64,000 nucleotides of DNA from Ghiorsea sp. GTDB taxonomy: Bacteria; Pseudomonadota; Zetaproteobacteria; Mariprofundales; Mariprofundaceae. Positions 57,392-64,000 of this stretch are shown here, piece after piece; position 1 is the stretch's first letter, and every line of letters begins with the position of its first letter. The DNA is taken from assembly GCA_027080505.1 (NCBI GenBank), contig JALWRX010000112.1, forward strand, positions 47,744 through 111,743, given 5' to 3'. Position numbers and translations under genes: made by a program. The notes under the pieces are model-generated. The model did no database searches. It was not told the DNA's origin and saw only the letters and a program-made list of their open reading frames with translations.

Positions 57392-57673
57392 TCATCCGTA
57401 CTTACGCTTCATGTCCTCATGCACAGTCGCGGTCGCTGGGTCAAAGCTTTCCAGCCTTTCGCCAACTATTTTTGCAAGTTGTAAATCTTCAATATCTTCT
57501 AGCAGTGATTCATAAGCAGACAAAGACAGCAACACAGCATTGGGTTGATTGTTACGAACAATAACAAATTTATCATGCTTTTGCTCAGACAATTCGGTAA
57601 GAATTGAGCTGGTTTTTTTGGATAAGTCCGTTGCCGAAAGCATTTCGCTGGGTGTAAATCTTGCAGTATTCAT
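57392..57673 (-). CDS. YefM/Phd-type antitoxin
   Basis: A 93-residue antitoxin. The start MNTARFTPSEMLSATDLSKK and the segment DKFVIVRNNQPNAVLLSLSA are Phd/YefM-type; the acidic C-terminus would block the toxin. The ATG at 57673 lies seven bases after AGGAG; an earlier ATG at 57679 is too close. Its promoter overlaps a palindrome, so autoregulation is likely. Confidence 0.85.
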   Translation of the reverse strand: MNTARFTPSEMLSATDLSKKTSSILTELSEQKHDKFVIVRNNQPNAVLLSLSAYESLLEDIEDLQLAKIVGERLESFDPATATVHEDMKRKYG

Positions 57674-57685
57674 CGCCATTCTCCT

Positions 57686-57704
57686 ATTATTATCCAATAA
57701 TAAT
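57686..57704. promoter_or_regulatory. Palindromic operator of the YefM/RelE operon
   Basis: ATTATTAT-CCA-ATAATAAT is an eight-bp-arm palindrome with a three-base spacer. It overlaps the -10 region of the antitoxin promoter and lies 12 bases before the antitoxin ATG (57673). This is where the YefM-type dimer would repress. Confidence 0.65.
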
Positions 57705-57726
57705 CATTTTATTCACGGAAAGTCAA
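57697..57726 (-). promoter_or_regulatory. Predicted promoter of the YefM/RelE operon
   Basis: On the minus strand TTGACT (57721-57726) and TATTAT (57697-57702) are spaced by 18 bases; each matches the consensus in five of six positions. The transcript would begin about 15 bases before the antitoxin start. It gives the inserted pair its own promoter inside the molybdenum locus. Confidence 0.65.
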
Positions 57727-57740
57727 TGATAAAACAAACA

Positions 57741-58214
57741 CTACCTCTTGAAGTCTCCCGACTTACCACCTGTCTTTTCTTCAAGCTGAATGTTGGTCAA
57801 ACGCATACCTTTATCCACAGCTTTGCACATATCATAAATAGTAAGTAGGGCAGTGCTCACTGCCGTTAAAGCTTCCATTTCCACGCCTGTTTTGCCTTTG
57901 CATTTTACCGATACTTCAACTTTTAGGCCGCAGGTTTCTGTCAATTCTGAAAATGCCACATCAATGCCCGACAGCATCAAAGGATGGCACATGGGAATCA
58001 AATCAGATGTTTTTTTCGCCCCCATGATCGCTGCCACATCAGCAATGGCGAGCACATCACCTTTTTTAAGTTTGCCTTGTTGAATATGCTGCAATGTGTT
58101 TTCCAACATATGAATTTCACCGCTGGCAATAGCCATACGCGTGGTGATTTCTTTGTCCGACACATCCACCATGCGTCCTCGCCCTGCTTGATTGAAATGG
58201 GTTAACTCACTCAT
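57741..58214 (-). CDS. moaC: Cyclic pyranopterin monophosphate synthase
   Basis: Second step of Moco synthesis, acting on the MoaA product. The 157-residue protein starts [18 protein letters not shown] (ATG 58214, with TAGGAG upstream) and has [11 protein letters not shown] and [20 protein letters not shown]. The frame extends further to 58262 but that part lies in a repeat. The order modC-moaC shows molybdate uptake and cofactor synthesis in one operon. Confidence 0.95.
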   Translation of the reverse strand: MSELTHFNQAGRGRMVDVSDKEITTRMAIASGEIHMLENTLQHIQQGKLKKGDVLAIADVAAIMGAKKTSDLIPMCHPLMLSGIDVAFSELTETCGLKVEVSVKCKGKTGVEMEALTAVSTALLTIYDMCKAVDKGMRLTNIQLEEKTGGKSGDFKR

Positions 58215-58228
58215 ACTTATTACTCCTA

Positions 58229-58289
58229 ACCACGGATAAACACCGATAAACGCGGATATCATCTATGTTCATCTGCGTGCATCTGTGGA
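58229..58289. repeat. Imperfect palindromic repeat at the modC-moaC junction
   Basis: Left arm ACCACGGATAAACACCGATA and right arm GCGTGCATCTGTGGAG are imperfectly complementary. It is the style of the CCACGGAT-type dispersed repeats. The right half encodes the last residues of ModC (STDARR), and the left half precedes moaC by 15 bases. Confidence 0.75.
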
Positions 58290-58934
58290 GAATACTTTTG
58301 TGCTTGCCACGCTATTCATCAATTTTCCTTCACGCATACGCCAATGCTGCTGTGCTAACACCTTGGCATCTTCTGCATCGTGGCTGACCATCAACACAGG
58401 AATATCCAATACTTGTTGTAAATCCTTTAATGCCTGCCGCAACCGCAATCGAATATCGGGAGCTTGGGCTGAAAAAGGCTCATCCAACAGCAATAATGAA
58501 GGTTTGATATACCATGCCCTTGCCAATGATATCCGCTGCGCTTCACCTGTGGAAAGCATGGCTGGTTTTCGTTTGAGCAGTGGGCTTACTTCTAAAGCTT
58601 CGCAGACTTTACTGAACCAAACGGCATCACCATCCTTCACACCCAGCATGATATTGGCTTCTGCGTCCAACCACGGCAACAGCACGGCATCACTCCACAC
58701 AAAACCAATATTTCGCTGTTCGGTGGGTTTTACAAATTTGACCGCACTATCCAACCAAACATCACCACCTATCTGCAACTGACCTTGGCAAGCTTCCAAA
58801 CCCGCTAGACAACGCAACAAAGTGGTTTTGCCTGCGCCATTCTCTCCTGAAATCACAATCACTTCATGGGCAAAATCAGCTTGTACGTCTAAATCCAAAC
58901 TGCCCAGCGTGGTTGTGATGCGAATATGATTCAT
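58269..58934 (-). CDS. modC: Molybdate ABC transporter ATP-binding protein, short form
   Basis: ATPase of the molybdate importer. The 221 residues have Walker A GENGAGKT, a degenerate signature LSTGEAQRIS and Walker B LLLLDEPFS. The usual C-terminal molybdate-binding MOP/TOBE domain (about 350 residues in E. coli ModC) is absent. The last residues, KVFSTDARR, lie in the repeat at 58229-58289. Overlaps modB by four bases. ModC without the MOP domain is known in other species. Confidence 0.93.
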   Translation of the reverse strand: MNHIRITTTLGSLDLDVQADFAHEVIVISGENGAGKTTLLRCLAGLEACQGQLQIGGDVWLDSAVKFVKPTEQRNIGFVWSDAVLLPWLDAEANIMLGVKDGDAVWFSKVCEALEVSPLLKRKPAMLSTGEAQRISLARAWYIKPSLLLLDEPFSAQAPDIRLRLRQALKDLQQVLDIPVLMVSHDAEDAKVLAQQHWRMREGKLMNSVASTKVFSTDARR

Positions 58935-59593
58935 GAGCCCACCACCAAGGGTTTACGATTGATGCTATACACCACGGATAACATGATGAATGACACAGCT
59001 AACAATATCAAAGCCAGTTGCGCAGCTTCTTGCTGCTGCATTTCCACCAATTCAAATAGAGCAATGCTTGCCACTTTAGTCTCACCTGGAATTGAGCCAC
59101 CCACCATGAGAACCACACCAAATTCGCCCATGGTATGTGCAAAAGAAAGGGCTGCGGCAACAAGCACACCACCCTTGGATGCAGGTAAAATGATATGTCG
59201 CAGCATGGGTTTGATACTCATACCCCGTGTTTTGCCAAGCTCTAACCATGATTCCGGCACAGCGCGAAAGGCTTGCTGCATGGGCTGCACGGCAAAGGGA
59301 AGTGAATACAACAGCGATGCCAACACCATGCCTGAAAATGAAAATGCCAATGAAGTATCAAACACAGAAGCCCAAGCTGAACCTAGCCATGAATCAGGGG
59401 CAATCATCAAGAGTACATAATAACCCAACACCGTAGGCGGCAATACCAAAGGCAAAGCTACAAACACTTCCAATACCGTGCGCCCCCTAAACGATTTAAA
59501 TGCCAACACATACGCCAAAGGCAAAGCAATCACTAATAAAAGTAGTGTGGTGGTGAGTGCAAGTTGTAACGAAATAATAAGTGCATCTATCAT
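58931..59593 (-). CDS. modB: Molybdate ABC transporter permease
   Basis: Inner-membrane permease of 220 residues with five to six hydrophobic helices. The EAA-like loop is ELGKTRGMSIKPMLRHIILP and the segment EFGVVLMVGGSIPGETK is typical of ModB. Its start overlaps modA by four bases. Confidence 0.95.
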   Translation of the reverse strand: MIDALIISLQLALTTTLLLLVIALPLAYVLAFKSFRGRTVLEVFVALPLVLPPTVLGYYVLLMIAPDSWLGSAWASVFDTSLAFSFSGMVLASLLYSLPFAVQPMQQAFRAVPESWLELGKTRGMSIKPMLRHIILPASKGGVLVAAALSFAHTMGEFGVVLMVGGSIPGETKVASIALFELVEMQQQEAAQLALILLAVSFIMLSVVYSINRKPLVVGS

Positions 59594-60267
59594 GGTGCTA
59601 AACCATTAAAAAAGGCTTGCGATGATTCACTTGGAAGCAATAGAAACATGGTGTAGGGAATCCGCGCAATAGCTTCTTGCGCTGCTTGCACAGGCACAAA
59701 AGCTGCATCCACCAAACCTTGATTCACCATCATGGAAGCTTGCATGGCATTTTGCGCATACACAAGTTTAGGTTTGAGCTTGTTCCATAAACCTGCTTGC
59801 GCTAATACTTGCTTGGCAGCAGAGCCAAAGGGAGCTGTTTGCGGATTGGCAATCACGATTTTGTAAATACTGGATTGCATAAGCTCTTGCAAATCAGTGG
59901 TGAAATGATTGCCAAGCTGAACCCCCAAATAACCATAGCCCATAACTTTATGCGGCTTACCCAAATCTATCTTTTGCGAACCCGCTGCAATGAATACATC
60001 AAACGGTGCACCCTGCTTGATTTGGTTATACAAACGACCCGTAGAGCCTGATACCAAACGCACGGTAACATCATGCTTGGCTTCAAATTGCTTGCTGTAT
60101 TGCATGGCTTGGGGATAAAAGCTGGATGCTACGGCAACTGTTAAAGTCTCGCTGGAAAAAGCAGGAAAACCACAGAGACACAGAGACACAAAGAACAGCA
60201 TTGTTTTGATTTTTCTTTGTGCCTTGGTGTTTTGGTGGTGAATATTTACAGCCAATTTAGCCGCCAA
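59590..60267 (-). CDS. modA: Molybdate-binding periplasmic protein, repeat-derived N-terminus
   Basis: Captures molybdate for ModBC. The mature region starts near SETLTVAVASSFYPQAMQYS and has VRLVSGSTGRLYNQIKQGAP, typical of ModA. The signal peptide includes MLFFVSLCLCGFPAFS, encoded inside a palindromic repeat. Start is uncertain: TTG 60267 (overlapping the moaA stop by 11 bases, 225 residues) or ATG 60201 (203 residues) without a good site. The longer start gives a basic n-region (KAQRKIK), so I prefer it. Confidence 0.85.
   Translation of the reverse strand: MAAKLAVNIHHQNTKAQRKIKTMLFFVSLCLCGFPAFSSETLTVAVASSFYPQAMQYSKQFEAKHDVTVRLVSGSTGRLYNQIKQGAPFDVFIAAGSQKIDLGKPHKVMGYGYLGVQLGNHFTTDLQELMQSSIYKIVIANPQTAPFGSAAKQVLAQAGLWNKLKPKLVYAQNAMQASMMVNQGLVDAAFVPVQAAQEAIARIPYTMFLLLPSESSQAFFNGLAP
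60169..60240. repeat. Palindromic repeat inside the modA start
   Basis: The left arm starts ACCACAGAGACACAGAGACA and the right arm ends TTGGTGTTTTGGTGG; the arms pair imperfectly. It is of the CAC/GTG-rich family seen at 24213. It is translated on the minus strand as part of the ModA signal peptide and its leading basic stretch. Confidence 0.75.
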
Positions 60268-61291
60268 TATGAATCATGGAGCGTTTATCTGCATCGGCAT
60301 CAAAGACATAGGTACCGATTTCGGGTTTGATGAGTGCCGAGCGCATAAACACCGCACGAATATCATCATCGCAACCGCCACGGCGAATCACATCACGCAA
60401 GTTCATATGCTTATCTTCTGGCAAACATGAGCGAAGACCCCCGTCCGCCGTTAAACGCAGACGATTACATCCTTCACAAAACCTATCCGACATAGGCATG
60501 ATAAACCCAACTTCACCTTTGCCATGTTTAAGCGGCAAATATCGTGCCACAGTATTGCCTGTTTGCATGGGCGAAATATCCACGCGCGCTTGCACATCAT
60601 CTTGCGCCAATACATCTTCAACTGAAATATAATGTTTATCCCAATCCAAACCCTGCTTCATCGGCATCAGCTCAATAAAACGAATCGTTGCACCCATAGC
60701 TGAAGCAAAATCCATCAACGCAACGACCTCATCATTGTTGATACCTTTCATCAGCACGGTGTTGAGTTTGATGGGGAAAAAACCTGCAGCTTGCGCAGCT
60801 TGGATGCCATCCAACACAGGCTCAATTTCACTACCTGTGAGCTTTTTAAAGCGCAAAGGGTTAAGTGTATCCAAGCTGATATTGATGCGATTTAATCCCG
60901 CACCTTTAAGTGCCGTTGCATGTTTTGCCAAGTAAGTCGCATTGCTGGTCATCGCCAAATCAGTGATGCCGTCTATGGCTGATAATTGCGCGACCAAATC
61001 GGGTAAATCTTTACGCACCAAAGGTTCGCCACCAGTAATACGCACTTTATTTACACCCAAGGATGCGGCAACGTTCACAATGCGCGCAATCTCTTCAAAG
61101 CTTAAAATATGGGAGCGCGGCTCCGCTTGATAGGCATCGGCAGATGGCCTGCAATAATCACAACGCATATTGCATCTATCGGTCACTGAAATGCGCAAAT
61201 AATTAAGCTTGCGACCAAAGGAATCATACAGCCCTTGGCGCATATTCAATGCTTTGCTTTGCGGATAAAACTTGATGGGCTGGACGTTCAT
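60257..61291 (-). CDS. moaA: GTP 3',8-cyclase
   Basis: Radical SAM enzyme that begins Moco synthesis from GTP. The 344-residue form starts at ATG 61291 in the TCATGA overlap with nasA. The SAM cluster is C40, C44, C47 (CNMRCDYC) and the second cluster is in the C-terminus (CEGCNRLRLTADGGLRSC). It ends with the conserved GG (MIHIGG). Another ATG at 61243 is possible. Confidence 0.95.
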   Translation of the reverse strand: MNVQPIKFYPQSKALNMRQGLYDSFGRKLNYLRISVTDRCNMRCDYCRPSADAYQAEPRSHILSFEEIARIVNVAASLGVNKVRITGGEPLVRKDLPDLVAQLSAIDGITDLAMTSNATYLAKHATALKGAGLNRINISLDTLNPLRFKKLTGSEIEPVLDGIQAAQAAGFFPIKLNTVLMKGINNDEVVALMDFASAMGATIRFIELMPMKQGLDWDKHYISVEDVLAQDDVQARVDISPMQTGNTVARYLPLKHGKGEVGFIMPMSDRFCEGCNRLRLTADGGLRSCLPEDKHMNLRDVIRRGGCDDDIRAVFMRSALIKPEIGTYVFDADADKRSMIHIGG

Positions 61292-63972
61292 GAGCCAGAC
61301 AATAGTCTTTTCATCTCCGGTATGCACGAGCCACAGCCCGTACCCGCCTTGGTGCAGTTCTTCAATGTTTCCAAATCACCACAGCCATTTTCCATCGCAG
61401 CCTTGAGTTCCAGTTCACCCACGTTGTGACATGCGCAAATGATTTTGCCTTTGGTGTCTTCGGTGTTGACCACACTGCTTGGCGCAAGCAGGAATGGACG
61501 CATATCACCCACATCCGTGCCTTCCAACATCAGTTTACGCAGCCATTTGGCTTCAGAAATATCGCCACCCACCCAGCGTACAGCCACAAGATGACCATCA
61601 CTATCAATCCATGCCTTGCGATTGATGCCCATTCTTCGGTCAACATAAGTCAGCACTTCAAAAGCTTTACCTTGCTCCAAAATATAATCCAAGCGTTTAT
61701 ACTGCTCATCTTGCAAAGGTTTGGTGCATGCCAAATCAATGGAGGTCACAGGATGCTGCACACCAAAGCATGACACCACACCATACGTATAACCTTCAAT
61801 CATTTTGCGCCCTAAATCAGTGTGTTTCCCAGCCATCAGCATCATACCCTGCCAAACTGCTTGAAATGGCGCGATACGCACGGCTGCATGTTTGTATTCT
61901 GGCTCTTTGGATACGGGGTCAATCGCTGTTTTAATCAGGCTATTGGCTCGGCCACTGCGCGCAGTCATCCTACCCCAATGCATGGGCAAAAAGACCAAAC
62001 CAGTGCGGATATCTTTGCTGATTTGCGCGGGCACAATCACTTGCCCTTGCCTTGAATCAATTTGTACCAACGCATCTTCTTCAATGCCGTATTTTGCTGC
62101 ATCATCAGGATGAGTTTGCAACGTAGGCACAGGGATATGCTGCATCAACTGCGGCACTACACCTGATTTGGTCATGGTATGCCATTGGTCGCGAATACGA
62201 CCTGTGGTCAACGACAACGGATAATCGGCATCCGTGGGTTCAGCCACAGGCATATAATCCATATCAATAAAATGCGCTTTATGATCGGCTGTTTCATAAT
62301 TGTTATCGGTGTATAAACGTTTAATTTGGTTGGGTTTCTCACCTTCTTTAAATGGCCACTGTTGTGGACCAAATTCATCAAGCACAGCATACGACAAACC
62401 TGAAATATCAATGTCCATACCCTTGGTTAAACCGCAATGCTCATCAAACACATCACCTGCGGTTTCATAAGCAAAGGCTTTTGACCAGTCTTTGCCAAGC
62501 TTCTCACCCAACACAACGCCAAAATCAGCCGCAATTTTCCAATCATCGCGGGATAATCCCGCTTTGGGAATGGCTTGCTGCAAATGCGTGATACGCCGCT
62601 CGGTGTTGGTGATTGTGCCTTCTTTTTCCGCCCAGCCTGATGCAGGGAATAACACATGCGCCAGCTTAGTGGTGTCGGTGGGATGATAAGCATCCGATAC
62701 CATCACCAGCTCTGCTTTCTTGAGTGCTGCTTCTGCGCGTTTCGCATCAGGCATAGATACAATTGGATTGGTGCAGGCAATCCATACCGCTTTGACCGTT
62801 CCTTCTTCAAGTGCTGCAAATAATTCCGTTGCTGTTAAACCCGGTTTACTAGAAACATCATCCACACCCCAATAATCCGCCACTTCTTTGCGGTGCTCTG
62901 GATTGGCATAATCCCTATGCGCTGCCAACATATTTGCCATACCGCCCACTTCACGGCCACCCATAGCATTGGGTTGTCCTGTAAGCGAGAATGGGCCACA
63001 ACCCTCTTTACCAATAAGGCCTGTTGCCAAATGAAGGTTAATCAAGGCGTTGTTTTTATCTGTGCCCGAAGATGATTGGTTTAAACCCATGGTCCAAAAT
63101 GAAAGGGTTTTGTTGGTGGCAAACCAGCGCGCAGCCTGCACAATATCATTGGCATCCAGCCCGCAAGTTTCTGCTGCTTGTAAAAGGTTCAGTGATAAAG
63201 CTTTGGTTTTGACCGCGTCAAAATCTACCGTATGCGCTTCAATATAAGCTTCATCCAATAAGTCTTCTTGAATCATCACATGCAACATGGCTTGGTACAG
63301 CACTACATCTGTACCGGGTTTGAGTGGTAAATGTAGATCAGCAATGGAGCAAGTATCGGTGCGACGTGGGTCTGCCACGATAATTTTTAAATCAGGATTG
63401 GCTTCTTTGGCAGCTTCTAATCTGCGAAATACAATGGGGTGAGCATACGCTGGGTTTGCGCCTGTAATAAAAAAGCAGGATGCCAATTCAATATCTGCAT
63501 AACAAGTGGGTGGGCCATCTGCGCCAAATGCGCGCTTATAACCTGCCACAGCAGAACTCATGCAAAGCCTAGAATTGGTATCGATATTATTGCTGCCAAC
63601 AAACCCTTTCATGAGCTTATTGAACACATAATAATCTTCGGTCAACAACTGACCCGACACATAAAAAGCCACCGCGTCAGGGCCATGCTCCTGGATAATA
63701 TCCGCGAACTTTTGCGCCGCGTGATGTAAGGCCGTATCCCAATCCACAGGCGCAAAGGGCGCATCCAAAGATGTACGAAGCTGGGGCACCAACAAACGGT
63801 CTTGGGCATTGACCGTTTGATGCAATTCCCTTCCCTTGGAGCAAAGCTTGCCCTCATTGGTTGGGTGTTTGGCATCGCCGCTGAGTGAAATAATGTTTTC
63901 ACCATCGGTTTCCAGAATAATACCACACCCTGTACCACAATAGGAACAGGCACTATTGACTGTTTGAGTCAT
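61288..63972 (-). CDS. nasA: Assimilatory nitrate reductase catalytic subunit, fused to a BFD-like domain
   Basis: Reduces nitrate to nitrite in the cytoplasm. The 894-residue enzyme has an N-terminal [4Fe-4S] site (C9, C12, C16, C44), a Mo/W bis-MGD domain with the predicted Mo ligand C137 in NSRLCMSS, the dinucleotide-binding C-terminal domain, and a fused BFD-like [2Fe-2S] domain with C846, C848, C880 and C883. The BFD extension is typical of NasA/NarB-type enzymes. The GGAGC site just before the ATG supports the start at 63972. No nitrite reductase or nitrate transporter is in the window. Confidence 0.95.
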   Translation of the reverse strand: MTQTVNSACSYCGTGCGIILETDGENIISLSGDAKHPTNEGKLCSKGRELHQTVNAQDRLLVPQLRTSLDAPFAPVDWDTALHHAAQKFADIIQEHGPDAVAFYVSGQLLTEDYYVFNKLMKGFVGSNNIDTNSRLCMSSAVAGYKRAFGADGPPTCYADIELASCFFITGANPAYAHPIVFRRLEAAKEANPDLKIIVADPRRTDTCSIADLHLPLKPGTDVVLYQAMLHVMIQEDLLDEAYIEAHTVDFDAVKTKALSLNLLQAAETCGLDANDIVQAARWFATNKTLSFWTMGLNQSSSGTDKNNALINLHLATGLIGKEGCGPFSLTGQPNAMGGREVGGMANMLAAHRDYANPEHRKEVADYWGVDDVSSKPGLTATELFAALEEGTVKAVWIACTNPIVSMPDAKRAEAALKKAELVMVSDAYHPTDTTKLAHVLFPASGWAEKEGTITNTERRITHLQQAIPKAGLSRDDWKIAADFGVVLGEKLGKDWSKAFAYETAGDVFDEHCGLTKGMDIDISGLSYAVLDEFGPQQWPFKEGEKPNQIKRLYTDNNYETADHKAHFIDMDYMPVAEPTDADYPLSLTTGRIRDQWHTMTKSGVVPQLMQHIPVPTLQTHPDDAAKYGIEEDALVQIDSRQGQVIVPAQISKDIRTGLVFLPMHWGRMTARSGRANSLIKTAIDPVSKEPEYKHAAVRIAPFQAVWQGMMLMAGKHTDLGRKMIEGYTYGVVSCFGVQHPVTSIDLACTKPLQDEQYKRLDYILEQGKAFEVLTYVDRRMGINRKAWIDSDGHLVAVRWVGGDISEAKWLRKLMLEGTDVGDMRPFLLAPSSVVNTEDTKGKIICACHNVGELELKAAMENGCGDLETLKNCTKAGTGCGSCIPEMKRLLSGS

Positions 63973-64000
63973 CGAAGCTCCATCATTGATTGAACAAACC

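Noticed and set aside
1..64000. CRISPR arrays, tRNA or rRNA genes
   Set aside because: No spaced direct repeats and no tRNA or rRNA sequence were recognised on either strand by reading.

Overview
The window reads as the chromosome of a Gram-negative, Pseudomonadota-like bacterium of low-to-moderate GC: it has an outer-membrane secretin (PilQ), type IV pilus genes, a DUF481 outer-membrane protein, PpnP and a YajR-type transporter. Several ribosomal proteins are the cysteine-bearing zinc forms (S4, S14, L24, L36) and adenylate kinase has a zinc LID. E. coli S4 and S14 are cysteine-free, so a deeper proteobacterial lineage such as Zetaproteobacteria is a low-confidence guess. No rRNA, tRNA or CRISPR was recognised.

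Region 1 (1-17909, all minus strand) is one uninterrupted str-S10-spc-alpha superoperon of 33 genes: rpsL, rpsG, fusA, tuf, rpsJ through rplO, secY, adk, infA, rpmJ, rpsM, rpsK, rpsD and rpoA (cut by the window edge). rpoBC does not precede rpsL; a potassium-channel gene lies 26 bases upstream of it.

Region 2 (17936-28200) carries the ion channel, a YqhA-type membrane protein, a YajR transporter, a repeat-rich gap, and the glycine cleavage system (gcvT, gcvH, gcvPA, gcvPB) with an alanine/serine-glyoxylate aminotransferase. Beside these lies a scar: the start of glcD (glycolate oxidase), a decayed ISNCY-type transposase, and the end of a BASS-family transporter. I read it as a damaged glycolate-salvage locus.

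Region 3 (28338-34570) has a DUF481 protein, panBCD, an NDUFA9-like atypical SDR, plsY, and aroB/aroK. Region 4 (34574-45289) is type IV pilus machinery: pilMNOQ (no pilP), an Ig-like lipoprotein after pilQ, a cytochrome c with a DUF4124 domain, and a fimT-pilV-pilW-pilX minor pilin cluster. Region 5 (45270-51797) has a class A penicillin-binding protein, ppnP, uvrA and suhB.

Region 6 (51799-63972, all minus) is a nitrate-assimilation and molybdenum-cofactor locus: nasA, moaA, modABC, moaC, moaD, moaE, mobB, mobA, moeA, mog. NasA needs bis-MGD cofactor and ModABC supplies molybdate, so the genes form one functional unit. Between moaC and moaD sit a YefM/RelE toxin-antitoxin pair with its own promoter and operator, then a small AbrB-like protein overlapping a Schlafen/AlbA_2 protein. 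Dispersed palindromic repeats lie inside or across several of these genes: they supply the modA signal peptide, an insert near the MoaE N-terminus, and the last residues of ModC.

The best candidates for something undescribed are the AbrB-AlbA_2 pair, the repeat-derived protein ends in the molybdenum locus, and the pilus cluster lacking pilP with its accessory lipoprotein and DUF4124-cytochrome.
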